Assembly: GCA_022495995.1 (NCBI GenBank)
Contig: JAFEMH010002550.1
Span: 1-64,000, forward strand
From: Adenophora triphylla var. japonica
Lineage: Eukaryota; Streptophyta; Magnoliopsida; Asterales; Campanulaceae
DNA length: 64,000 nucleotides
Direction of reading: 5' to 3'
In this document: one piece after another, positions 32,757 through 44,087 of the stretch
Layout of the letters: every line of letters starts with the position of its first letter
Position numbering within the stretch: the first letter of the stretch is position 1
Made by a program: the position numbers and the translations under genes
Notes under the pieces: model-generated
Told to the model about the DNA's origin: nothing
Databases searched by the model: none
What the model saw: only the letters and a program-made list of their open reading frames with translations

Positions 32757-33780
32757 GTTCCTTTTGGATTGTTGGGTCTTGTCGATTCGGACAAGGTTCA
32801 CATCACCAGCAGAGGGATCAGGGGAACATTGGTGATATAGGAGTTGGGGGAAACCAAAATGCTGAAATGATGGCTATGTTCAGGGTGTTCCTTCAGAATA
32901 TGGCAGCTCAGGGTCAGAGACAACAGCAACCTGAGGGAAGGCCATTACATGGGTTAGAAAAGTTTGTCAAAATGGCTTCACCAAGCTACAACGGAGATCC
33001 AGATCTAGCAATAGCAGAAAGATGGTTGGAAGCTATGAATAAAATCTTTTTAGCAATGGAAAGTACAGACGAGGAGAAGGTCAGATGTGCGGTGTTCAAA
33101 CTGGAAGGTCCTGCAGAACACTGGTGGCAAATACTTAAGGAGAGTTGGGAGCGAGACCACACGCCCCAAACTTGGGACAACTTCACTAGAAGGTTTAAAG
33201 AACATTATATTCTAGTGATTACCAGAGACAAGAGAGAGGTAGAGTTTCTGAAGCTCGAGAAGGGGACAATGGCAGTGGCTCAGTATTAGGCAAAATTCAC
33301 AGAGCTAGCAAGGTATTATCCACATTTAGTACCAGATGAAGGCAGGAGAGTCTATAGGTTTGTGAAGGGACTGAGAGTGAAGTTCCGCAAGCAGCTGTTG
33401 ACACATGATTTCCCCAATTATCAAGTAGCAGTGAATATGGTTTACAGAATTGAAAGTGATATTGAAGAATATCGGGGCAAAACTGAAGGTAGTGGAATTA
33501 AACCTAAGTTTTTAGGCCAGAGTTCAGGGCAAAACAGGAGTCAGCCAAAGCCTTCAACTCCAGGAGTGGCCAAAGGAGGAAATGTTACAGTTTCTACTCG
33601 TTTTGTCTCCAGCTAGTTTGGGACTATTTGCAATTTCTGTAAGAAGGTGGGACATTCTGAAGACAGCTGTTGGAGAAAACAAGGAAAGTGCATGAATTGT
33701 GGAGAAGTGGGGCATTTCAGAAGGGATTATCCTAAACATCGATGGGCTCAAGCTCCAGGTAATAGACAGCAGGGTGATCA
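32757..33780 (+). pseudogene. Element T gag (Tekay chromovirus) with zinc knuckles
   Basis: The frame is open after a TAG at about 32755 and has no clear start codon, so the Gag N-terminus may be missing. FVKMASPSYNGDPDLAIAER, AEHWWQILKESW and FRRFKEHY-like helices are chromovirus gag. The zinc knuckle at about 33690 reads [14 protein letters not shown], with the last Cys changed to Tyr, and a second knuckle-like [14 protein letters not shown] precedes it. In-frame TAGs at 33287 and 33614. Confidence 0.85.
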
Positions 33781-35725
33781 GCCAAGCGTTGGGGCAAAGA
33801 GGGATGTTGAGGGGAAGCCTAAGGAGAGGGTGCAAGGTAGAGTGTTTGCCTTGGGTCGAGGCGCGATAGATCCCACCACGGTCATTAGAGGTATTGTCCC
33901 TATCTCAGGTGTCAGGGCTCGTATTCTTATCGACCCTCGATCGTCCCATTCTTATGTGACATCTCATTTTGCATTCACATTGCATAAGTTGCATAAGTTG
34001 TTGTCGTATGTGCTAGAGGTTTTTGCTCCTGTGGGAGAGTGCCTCAAATCCTCTTTGATCTATTATGATTGTGAGGTGGTTATATGTGGGCATGTATTGC
34101 CAGTGGATTTGGTAGAGTTACCAATCCAAGATTTTGATGCTATTCTAGGCATTGACTGGTTGAGTTATTGTCATGCCTTGGTGGACTGTCACAGAAAGCG
34201 AGTCACCTTTTCTATGCCTGATGTGCCTTTATTTATATTTGATGCTGATAAGTCTTTATTTGGCATTCATGTTATATCTGCATTAAAGGCTAGAAAATTG
34301 TTATCAAAAGGGTGTGAGGGATACTTGGCATATGTGTTAGGCTCTAGTAAGAAGTCTCCTGAGCTATCTTCTGTTCCAGTTGTGAATGAATATGTTGATG
34401 TATTCTCAACTGAGTATTCTATGCCTCCGGATAGAGAGGCGGAGTTCTGTATTGACTTATTGCCAGGTACTTCACCCATTTCTAAAGCACCTTACAGAAT
34501 GGCTCCAGCTGAGTTAAAAGAGTTGAAAATTCAGTTGCAGGAATTGTTTGACAGGGGTTTCATTCGCCCAAGTGTTTCACCCTGGGGAGCACCAGTTTTA
34601 TTTGTCAGGAAGAAGGATGGTACTTTGAGGTTATGTATTGATTACAGATTATTGAATCAAGCTACTATCAAAAACAAATATCCTCTTCCTCATATTGATG
34701 ATTTATTTGATCAACTTCAAGGTTCCGTTATATATTCCAAGCTTGACTTGCGTAGTGGATACCATCAGTTGAAAATCAAACCAGATAATGTTTCTAAAAC
34801 ATCTTTCAGAACAAGGTACGGGCATTATGAATTTCTTGTTATGCCTTTTGGGTTGACCAATGCACCAGCAGTTTTTATGGACATGATGAACAGGATCTTC
34901 AATCCGTATCTTGACAATTTTGTTGTGGTTTTTATTGATAATATACTGGTATACTCAAAATCCAGGGAAGATCACAAGAGGCACTTGAGAATTGTTTTAT
35001 CAGTGCTTCGTGAGAAACAGTTATTTGCAAAGTTTCATAAATGTGAATTTTGGCTTGAACAGATTTCTTTCTTGGGTCATGTGGTATCCAGTACTGGTAT
35101 TGCTGTGGATCCTGCAAAGATTGAGGCCGTAGTCAACTGGAAATAGCCTTCTACAGTGACTGACGTTCGTAGTTTCCTTGGCTTAGCAGGGTATTATTGA
35201 AGATTTATAGAGGGATTTTGGAGAATTGCAACTCCGTTGACCAGATTGACTCGAAAGGATATACCATTTGTTTGGGATGCCAAGTGTGAAGCTGGATTTA
35301 CTGAGTTGAAAAAGAGATTGACTTCAGCTCCTATTCTTACACTTCTAGAGGGTTACGAGAATTTTGTTATTTTCAGTGATGCCTCTAAAGAAGGATTGGG
35401 TTGTGTTCTTATGCAAAATGGGAAGGTAATTGCGTATGCTTCGAGGAAGTTATCACCAGCGGAGCAGAATTATCCTACCCACAATATGGAGTTAGCTGCT
35501 ATTGTCTTTGCCTTGCATAAGTGGAAATATTATTTATATGGCGCCAAATTTGAGATATTCACTGATCATAAAAGCCTGAAGTACTTGTTTACCCAAAAGG
35601 AACTGAACAACAGATAGAGGTGTTGGTTGGAGCTTCTGAAGGACTATGATTGTGTTATTTCCTATCATCCCGGGAAGGCTAATGTGGTAGCTGATGCCAT
35701 TAGCCGCAAGGCTCATTTATCATCC
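33781..35725 (+). pseudogene. Element T protease, reverse transcriptase and RNase H
   Basis: Protease: [14 protein letters not shown] at about 33920, where the D-S/T-G triad is D-P-R, followed by [11 protein letters not shown]. Reverse transcriptase: [57 protein letters not shown] and [10 protein letters not shown] at about 34932. The YxDD box there ends in Asn, so a catalytic Asp is lost. RNase [42 protein letters not shown] and [10 protein letters not shown]. In-frame stops at 35144, about 35199 and 35615. No frameshift. Confidence 0.92.
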
Positions 35726-37225
35726 TTGGTGTCTCGAGAATTGAGAGGTGATATGTTATTTGCAAATGTCAGAGCTGTTCCTACTCTCTATGGGGATCTT
35801 TTGGAAGCTCAGCAGAATGACAATGAATTGAAGACAATTTTGGGAAAGTTACGAGATGGAAAGACTGGAGAGTTTTCCTTGAACAAAGATGGAATTTCGA
35901 CATTCAAGGGTAGAATCTGTGTACCTTCTTCACCTGAAATCAAAAGGCAAGTATTAGAGGATGGCCATAAGTCCAAATTTGCTATTCATCTTGGAAGCAC
36001 AAAGATGTACCAGGACTTGAAGAGAGGTTATTGGTGGAATGGTATGAAAAAGAAGATTGCGGAATTCGTATCCAAGTGTCTGACTTGCCAACAGATTAAA
36101 GCTGAACATCAGAGGCCAGCGGGACTACTGCAACCACTAGATATTCTGAAATGGAAGCGGGAGGGCATTTCTATATATTTTGTGACTGGATTGCCTCCTA
36201 CTTCGAGGAAGATGGATGCTATATGGGTAATTGTGGATAGACTGACCAAATCAGCTCAATTTCTACCAGTTTCAACCAAGTATACATTGGAGAGATTGGC
36301 CCAGTTGTATATTTGCGAGATTGTGAGATTGCATGGAGTACCTGTCAACATTGTATCTAATAGGGATCCTAGATTCACCTCGCGGTTTTGGAGGGATTTG
36401 CATGAAGCCCTGGGGTCCAAGTTGAGTTTTAGTACATCATTTCATCCTCAGACAGATGGGCAGACTGAGAGGACCATTCAGATTCTTGAGGACATGCTAC
36501 GGGCTTGCGTGATGGACTTCCATTCATCTTGGGAAGACCATTTGCCTTTAGTGGAATTTGCCTATAACAATAGCTACCAATCCAGCATTGAGATGGCACC
36601 ATATGAGGCATTGTATGGGAGGAAATGTAGGTCCCCAATGTGTTGGGACAAAGTTGGTGAAGCTAGACTTTGGGGTCCAGACTTGGTTAGAGACTCAACT
36701 GAGAAGACCAAAGTGAGCCATGATAGATTGAGGATAGCCCAGAGTCGACAGAAGAGCTACGCCGATACCAGGAGAAGAGAGTTATCATTCCAGGTTGGTG
36801 ATTTTGTATTCTTGAAGATTTCACCAAGAACTGGGATTAAAAGGTTTGGAAACAAAGGGAAGTTGGCTCCTAGATTTGTTGGTCCATTTGAAGTATTAGA
36901 GAAGGTGGGAGAGTTATCTTATCATTTGGCTCTACCTCCATCTCTTTCTTCTCTCCATGATGTGTTTCATGTTTCCATGTTGAGGAAGTATTGTTATGAT
37001 TCCTCTCATGTATCGAGTTCTCCTCCAGAGGATGTCCAGACGGATATGACCTATGTGGAGGTACTATTGCGGATTCTGGAGTGGCAGGTCCGGGAATTGC
37101 GTATCAAGAGTATTCCTGTGGTGAAAGTTCTGTGGAAGAATCACACCATTGAGGAAGCTACTTGAGAGTTGGAATCTGAGATGAGGGAGAAGTATCCTGA
37201 TTTATTTGATCATGCAGGTAAGTAA
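35726..37225 (+). pseudogene. Element T integrase and chromodomain
   Basis: Zinc-binding segment: IHLGSTKMYQDL then CLTCQQIK. Core: the first catalytic Asp is Tyr (ISIYFVTGLP, about 36170). The second is Asn (VSNRDPRF, about 36360). Glu is kept in DGQTERTIQIL. C-terminal GPFEVLEKVGELSYHLALP is the GPF/Y module, and VKVLWKNHTIEEAT with a TGA at 37163 is the chromodomain end, which would read chromatin marks to steer insertion. Two of three catalytic residues are lost. Confidence 0.92.
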
Positions 37226-37252
37226 AGTCCAAATTTGGGATGAATTTTATTT

Positions 37253-37265
37253 AAGGGGGAGTGAG
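37253..37265 (+). promoter_or_regulatory. Polypurine tract of T
   Basis: AAGGGGGAGTGAG directly before the LTR start TGTCACGACC at 37266. Confidence 0.85.
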
Positions 37266-39750
37266 TGTCACGACCCTAAACTTAGGCACCATTTTGGGCA
37301 CACGTGAAGCACGTGGGGGTGGGGTGCATTGCATCTCATATTATGCTTTTAAATGATATTTGGATTGATTATGACTTATTTGGATATTTTGGCTAATTTA
37401 CGTGATTTTAGATGTTATTAAATTAATTTGAATATATAACGTCTAAATGGAATAATTGGAAATTAAGGTAGTGATATTATAATATTTGAAATATTAAGTG
37501 AGAAGGTATAAAAAGTTGAGGGGCTTATGTGTAAATGTAACTATAAGGTGGTTGTTTGTGGAATTTCAATCTTGGAGGAGCCTAGTTGTAAATAGTGTTA
37601 GATAAATATCAATTCCTCCCAGAAGATTCATTCCTCGGTTTACCTTCCTTCCTCAGTACTCTTCTCCCTACGTTTCATCTTATAACCTAGGGTTACCTTC
37701 GGAAATTCGTATCAATTCAACCGATAATCCGTTTCGGGTTTTGATTGCATATTATTGATCGGGGAAGCGAGTGGATCATTTAGAGCCGATCAAATATTCT
37801 TTTCAATTCGACCTATTTTGGTAGGTTATTATGAGTTTGTTCAAATAAATGTTCATACCAAGTAAATGATGATAATATGTGTTATAAATGATATTTGGTG
37901 TTATTGGATCATTTTACTTGGCTTTGGGGAATGGAAAGAAATGGGTTGTGTTGATTAACCATGACAAAGGTGATATTATGGGTTAGTTTCAATGGGAAAG
38001 TTGTTATATGGCATGGAGGGTTTATACTTATCTGTTATAATAATTATAGAGTGAAGTTTGGATGACCTGGTAGAAGCTGAAATGAGAGCTTTCAGTTGTT
38101 TGGGTGTTGCTGATGTTGTTCAGCAAAGTATAGTGAAAATTGATTTTGAGCACGACTCGTGCCCTGTAGCACGACTCGTGACCATGATAAGTCAAGTCGT
38201 GCGACACCCGTGACCCTTTGGTATGTATTCGTGAAGGGTAGTCGTGATAATACAATCAGTCGTGCGGGGGTTGGGCATAACTTGTGCCCATTAACACGAC
38301 TCATGCCCAGGATAGGTTTTTGGTACTGACTTTGCAAGCATGTGAACCTAAACAACCTAGCTTGGATTTAGTCCCTCTTTAACTATACTTCTAGTACAAC
38401 TTTAGTACTATACAATGGAACCTTAATTGGTCCAAATGGATATTGGGAAGGGCTTTAAATATTGTCCTGAAAATGGTTGAAAGTCAATTGTGCAACTTAA
38501 TCAAAGTTGATAAAAACTTGGTAAATTGATATGGAACCTTTATAGAAGGTGTGTAATAGTATGACATGGATATGTAGGGCTTACTTGATATACATTGTGC
38601 CCATATGTGATTGCATATTTATGGTTGGTTGTGCACATTGTGTTTAAATATGTGTTGCACTATTTCATTGGTTTGAGCATGAGTATTATACCATGTTATT
38701 GGTTTGGCATTACTTAACAGTGTTTACAAGGTAAGTTGCACTGTGGAAATGGTTGACATGATTAATATTAACATGTTATATATTGATATCCCAATGTGTG
38801 GAGTAACTGTTTATGTACTTGAATATGAACTGATGTTATGGGTATAGTGTGATACAATCAAGTATAGATTTGTTCTATAAGTGATTGAATTGCATTATAC
38901 CTATGACTTGGCACGTCTGTTGGTCACAGACGTGGGATTGGCCACTGCTGTATCGTTCCAGAAGCCTTACAGATAGCTAGGAATATTACATGATATTGTG
39001 ACATGGCACGTCTGTGATTACAGACGTGGGATTGGCCACTGCTGTATCGGGCTAACAAGCCTTACAGATAGTTGGGAGTCATTACATTATAATTGACCAC
39101 TTCTGTATCGTGCCAACCGCCTTACAGATAGCTGGAAGACTTATATGTTTTATATGGTTGATTATTCAGGCGGGAAAGGTAATGTAAAGTGTTTGCTGTT
39201 TTCCCAATGTGATTGTGAGCAACCTGTTTATGTGTTGCATGTTATATGGCATATTGTTGCATACATAATAACTTATTGAGATTTATTCTCACCCCTTCTC
39301 CCTTTATTATTTTAGATCCCGGTGAGACAGGAGGACCGGTGAGGTCGGGGAGGAGTTTGGACATCTTTTGGGTTGTCAGGGTATGTTGTGGCTGGGAGTT
39401 GGGGGTCGTGGTTGAGGTTATTCTTTTTGGGGAAAGTTTTGTATATAAAATTGTTATCAACAGGTTTTCAGGATGTTGTGTTGTATTTAAACCTGGGAGT
39501 TGATTTTGTTTAAAGTTGGCTTGTGTAAGCCTGTATATCCGTACTGTTTGTATTTAAACAAGTTATGGTTTTGAAAGCAGGTTTATATATCACCTCCAAG
39601 TAGAGGGGTTATTTTGAAATTGATTTGAAAAAGGGTTATTATACTTTTCAAGTTAATCTAAAGAAAAGTTTTTTTTAGAAGGGGTAATTTTGGGGACCCT
39701 CCAGCTTGGGACACGAGTTATAGGTTCTGGAGTTGGGGTGAGTCCTCACA
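37266..39750 (+). repeat. 3' LTR of element T
   Basis: Starts TGTCACGACCC. A TATA-like GTATAAAAAG lies near 37507. It contains two CACGACTCGTG palindromes (38151, 38170) and a two-and-a-half-copy tandem repeat with perfect hairpins (38911-39130). The right end is set by the start of element C and is not verified, since no second LTR is present. Confidence 0.75.
38911..39130. repeat. 95-bp tandem repeat with CACGTCTGT/ACAGACGTG hairpins
   Basis: Units start at 38911 and 39006. Each contains a 9-bp perfect stem with a 4-5 base loop and the phrase CCACTGCTGTATCG. A shorter third unit starts near 39098 without the hairpin. Confidence 0.88.
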
Positions 39751-40939
39751 TGCATGGTTCATTAAAAGGTAGAACAACTGTTCTAGATCTTTGAGCCAAG
39801 TAGCGTTTCTTGTTGAGTCTAGAGGCTTCATGTTAGCCACTCTCATACACTCTCTTGAAATCCAAGCATCAAAGCTGGGGCTTCCTAACCTTTCCTCCCC
39901 AAGTCAATCTCTACTTCAACTCTTCAAAATGATCAAATTTGCATTAGGAACTTTCCTCTTTGCTTATCACTCTCATCATTAGAGAATACACTTCTCCAAA
40001 TAGTCAATGCTTGAATCACCTTCCAAAGAATAGAGTCCGTCTCTCCTCAACTAACTTGAGATATCATTTCTCTCTCCTCAATAAGTTTTTCTCCACTGAG
40101 TTCTCTTCGAGTTAACATACTATTTTCAAAAAAAGAAAAAAGAAAAAAAAAGACGCAAAAGAGATGCCCGCTAGATTGAAAACCCGAAAGGGCGGTTTAG
40201 GCAAAAACCAGGGTGCGTCACTAAAAAAAATCAAGGACAAAGGGAGACTATTCTTCAACCTTCTTCATCGAACTTCATTCGATCCTCTTCAAATCAAATC
40301 AACAAGGAGAGCCTTCTTCGATTATCTTCAAATCAAGAGAGTAGCCTCACAAGCCTGTTCACAAAGTCATCTACCACATTCAAGCAACTTGGGGCTTGAG
40401 ACAGGAAAGAGACTTGAACATAAAGCCATTACGACAGTCGACAGATTTGTAGTCGTTTACCTCCTAGAGACACGATTCAAGGGAAAATTAAGAATGAAGA
40501 TTCGCAAAAGGCCTAGATGTGTTCACGCATGGTTACTCATCAAAATTCTACAACAATGAAGAAACAGTACGGTACTCTCGCACGAGACAACCTCACTGAC
40601 TAGCAACAGATTCTGCATAAACCTGATTTGGTCCCAACTTGTCAAACACAAGTTCACTCATATAGTTCACCCATCTAAAATATAAATCCATACAAATGTC
40701 CCTATATGTCCATATACCATATACTCATACATAAACTTACCACTAAAATGACCAACCGACCATTTATACGAACAGACGTGGGCACCACCACATAACTCCA
40801 CTTAAACAACTAAAATCTGAAAAATCTATTTGGAATCTTTATGTGCTAACAGGTACAGAAAGGTAAGAATCATTCGGGTCCATCCGAGACCAGCATGCAT
40901 ATATCCTTGCATTACAGGAGCCGACAGAACCTCCACCTC

Positions 40940-41280
40940 AACCGACAACTTCAAAGTCTGTGATGGCAGCAACGACAACAAAGTCCGTAACCTCAACAAC
41001 AACATCGACACTTGTGACCTCAGGTGGAGCATCAACAAAGTCTGCAACCTCAGTAAACTTCAAAGTCTGTGACGGCAGCAACGTCAATAAAGTCTGTGAC
41101 CTCAGCAACTTTAAAGACCGTGACCTCGGCAACAACTGCAACGTCAGTAACCTCGGGAGGCGCATCATCAAAAATGGATATTTTCATAATTGGGTCATGT
41201 CCTTGATTCCTCAGTATGATTTCATCCATGGTTCGAAAACACTCAAACAACCTCAGCTACGTCAGTAACCTCGGGCGGCG
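40940..41280. repeat. Degenerate tandem repeats in the C 5' LTR
   Basis: The phrase CAAAGTCTGTGAC...GGCAGCAAC...CTCAGCAAC repeats with a 27-60 base spacing. The array is shared with the 3' LTR at 47130-47470. Long minus-strand leucine-rich open frames here are a by-product of the repeat. Confidence 0.7.
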
Positions 41281-41430
41281 CACTTCAACAACTTCATCAA
41301 CAAACATGTATATTCAGAATTGGGACATGTCTTGATTCCTCAGTATGAGATTACCTTTTCAAAAAAAAATTCTTTGATTTTTAAAATGCTTTTCAAAATA
41401 CCTAAAATAGTCTTTTAAGTATTTTGGAGT

Positions 41431-41475
41431 CGAACTACATTTTGGTCTGATTCTCCGATAGAGATACGAAGGCAG
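41431..41475 (+). promoter_or_regulatory. Recurrent hairpin, copy 3 (C 5' LTR)
   Basis: CGAACTACAT then inner arms ATTCTC and GAGAT around CGATA, then ACGAAGGC. The outer stem is weak, the inner one intact. Confidence 0.45.
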
Positions 41476-41748
41476 CGTGCTGCACGACCATCCCAACGTT
41501 CAGAATGATGTCTTTTCTATCGACGACATGACTTCTTCTATAAGTCTTGTCGCCAAGGGGATCTGTAGACACCCCATTCTCTGAACCAATAATTACATGA
41601 TTACAATACTCTTCGTCTCTCATTTGTGTTTTGATGAAAGCATATTAGTTTTATCATGTTTCGTTAAGTTTCTAACTAACTTTTTTAGTTTTAGACCTAA
41701 CTGACTAACAGAATAACTGAAGAGGACAGAATAGTCAATTGACTAGTT

Positions 41749-41782
41749 GTCCCGTGCGGGACATACGTGTCTCGCGCGAGGT
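41749..41782 (+). promoter_or_regulatory. Palindrome pair in the C 5' LTR
   Basis: GTCCCGTGCGGGAC (41749-41762) and GTCTCGCGCGAG (41769-41780), about 180 bp upstream of the TATA position. The 3' LTR has perfect versions at 47941 and 47961. Confidence 0.6.
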
Positions 41783-42619
41783 ATCTCTTCTGCAGAATGT
41801 GCATAATCACTTTCCTTGTCGATTTCAACCTCTTTTCTGGTTAAACTCTTAACCAATCCGGGTCTCTACTGATTGTTGAGTTCTAGAACCTTATTTGGGA
41901 GATATCCTAAATTCCTTGAGTCTCCTAATCTTGGTGACCAAGTAAATCAATTCCGATAAATACTAGATGACTTTCACTATTTCGGAGGACAGACAATTTG
42001 CTGGTTTCTCTCCTTGAAAGACTCCTGTAAATCACTCTAAAACAACACCCAAATTCGTCCATCAACCTTGTTGATCGACGAATACCAAGATTCAAGCCTA
42101 GAATCAAGGCGGAACTCCGTCCAAATCATTTCTCGACCGAGGAAGGAGGAGGAGACACTAGAACAACGTTCTACACTAAATACTCCCTAAAATCATTTTT
42201 ATCATCTTCCTACAATGATCTCGAACCTCTGTCGAGGTTATTCATCAAAATCACTCAAAAACATAAGGTAAACTCCTATACTTTCATATTCTTCTTCTCA
42301 ATCCCACTAATTGCTTTTAGAGTAGTGTAATCCCATCAAAGAGGGTTAGCTTAGAGTCCCTTTAATCCATGGAAGTGATCTCGAAGCATAAAACCCGACA
42401 TTCCTAATTAAGAAATTAATTAGGATTTTCTTGTTCTTATTTAATTATTATATTGTTTTGATTGATAATACTCAATTGGCAAGACCAACCTTCCCATCCC
42501 ATAAATTAACCCTCGAACCTTCGAATCCGTTTAAAATATCAAAAAGGTTTTTCTTATTGTTTTCCTAAATAAATAATAAGTGGCGACTCTGTGTTCATTA
42601 AAACCACACCGCTACAGTT

Positions 42620-42637
42620 TGGCGACTCCGCTGGGGA
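42620..42637 (+). promoter_or_regulatory. Primer binding site of C (Tat type)
   Basis: TGGCGACTCCGCTGGGGA begins three bases after the LTR. It is identical to the site of B at 54402 and of the kind reported for Tat/Ogre elements (Arg tRNA). Confidence 0.85.
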
Positions 42638-43865
42638 AAATTAATTAAGAGGGTTAAACTTGCGCACAGTCGAGTATTATTAATTTCAGGCTAGTCCCAC
42701 ACGAGGCAGCCCTTTGTCTCGCGCGAGACAAAACCTCTGTAACCTATTCTGTTTTCTGATATTTCTTGTTTGTTTTGTGATCCAAGATAAAATTTGAACA
42801 TACAAGGGGGATCCCAGATTACAGTATTTGCCGAGTTCTTTCATCTCAAGGCCTCCCTTAAGATGTAGGACTCGAGATTGTAATTTGTTTTATTTAAGTA
42901 ATGATTCTTATTTAAAATGCGTGAGATTGGTTTTTTGATTAAAGACCGGTCCATGGAGAATTCGGGAGTTGTAAATTTAATTTAATTTATTTATTCTCTC
43001 TCTTCTTTATGTGGAACTACGACGGCCTAAGTCTTCCTAATTTGGGAGAAACGTAGGCAACCACTTGGTATGGCCATTATCTGTTTTTCTTTTAGTTTTC
43101 AAAAAAAAACTTTCTATTTTACTCTATCACCTAGAATTGACTCTCACACACATGCACATCATGATATAACTGTCATTGCACTACATACCTTTGATAAAAC
43201 TCGGGACCCACACTAAGGAAGAATGACGGTAATCACCTAATCGCCGGTCTCTCCAAAGTTGGATCATCCCACCTCGTGTTTTCAATCCATCTAGATTTTC
43301 AATATTGCGAGGAGCCTAGCCGTAAACCATGCATCAACCACATATCATGTAGATTTACTTTTTAGGACACTATGTGATTGGTCGGTTTGATCTTGGAAAC
43401 TTTGTAATCCCTTGTCAAGATCATTTTTTGTGCAATAAGCCATGGAAAAGAAAATAATAAATTATCGCTTCGGATTTGTCCCTTCGGAAATGTCCCTATG
43501 ATTGTCCCTTCGGATTTACCCCCAAAAGAGAAAAATTTCTTACTAAATTTATTGCACAAAACTCGATGTTACTTAAGATAACTTCGACCCCTAGGTCCTT
43601 AAGTTTGGATTTTGAATGTTAGAAACCCCCAAAACGGATTTTCCGTTCGACCAAAATTAGGATTAAAATCAGAAAAAAAATGTGACTTCCAGTGGTGTTG
43701 TCTCGCGCGAGACTACTTGTCACGTGCCAGACAAGTGTTCTGTCTTTTCGTGTTTTGGCTAAAACCTTTAAGCCTTCATACACCCTATTCAGCCGACTTG
43801 TTGGGATTCGATCATGGTTTAACACAGTTGCTACACATCTAGGTTCATCACCAAAGCTCGACACA
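42638..43865 (+). other. Element C leader
   Basis: Noncoding. It contains palindrome GTCTCGCGCGAGAC at 42716-42729 and again at 43700-43713, and a hairpin copy at 43013-43058. Confidence 0.6.
43013..43058 (+). promoter_or_regulatory. Recurrent CTACG/CGTAG hairpin, copy 5 (C leader)
   Basis: GGAACTACG pairs with CGTAG at 43052. Inner arms TCTTCC and GGGAGA. It lies about 390 bp after the primer site. Confidence 0.6.
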
Positions 43866-44087
43866 ATGTCTACTTCTCTTCCTGTCACCGAAGCCGAAAT
43901 CAAGGAAACTAAGGCCGAACTCATCGAAGCCCTACTTAGGATGGATGAACAAAGTAAGAAAATTAAAGAGCAAAATGTCCAAATGGCCTCCCTCATGCAA
44001 GAGCTCCACGAGATGAAAGTCAAGAAAGGAAGAAAGCAAAAGAAGAAAGATGGATCCTCCTCCGATGAAGAGGAATCCTACCCCTAA
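43866..44087 (+). pseudogene. Element C gag, N-terminal coiled coil (out of frame)
   Basis: ATG at 43866 reads MSTSLPVTEAEIKETKAELI then a heptad-rich helix (EALLRMDEQSKKIKEQN...) and a lysine-rich stretch. It overlaps the main gag frame by about 40 bases. A single-base shift near 44070 separates it from 44050-45240, so this looks like the original N-terminus of the same protein. Confidence 0.65.

Larger units (their letters stand above)
32757..39750 (+). mobile_element. Element T: Tekay-type chromovirus (Ty3/gypsy), no 5' LTR
   Basis: Gag, protease, reverse transcriptase, RNase H, integrase and chromodomain lie in one frame with only point stops, then a polypurine tract (37253-37265) and a 3' LTR. 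No matching 5' LTR exists upstream. Gene order and the C-terminal chromodomain place it in the Tekay/Del branch. Confidence 0.85.
39751..42616 (+). repeat. 5' LTR of element C
   Basis: Begins TGCATGGTTCATTAAAAGG and ends ACCGCTACA just before the primer site. Paired with 45950-48866. It includes degenerate GTC-AGTAACCTC type repeats (40940-41280), two palindromes (41749, 41769) and a hairpin copy at 41431. The TATA-like GATAAATA at about 41955 is degenerate compared with the 3' copy. Confidence 0.88.

Noticed and set aside
40826..41250. Minus-strand open frames rich in leucine and serine in the C LTR
   Set aside because: They arise from GTCAGTAACCTC-type tandem repeats and recur in shifted frames in the other LTR; no start context or domain.
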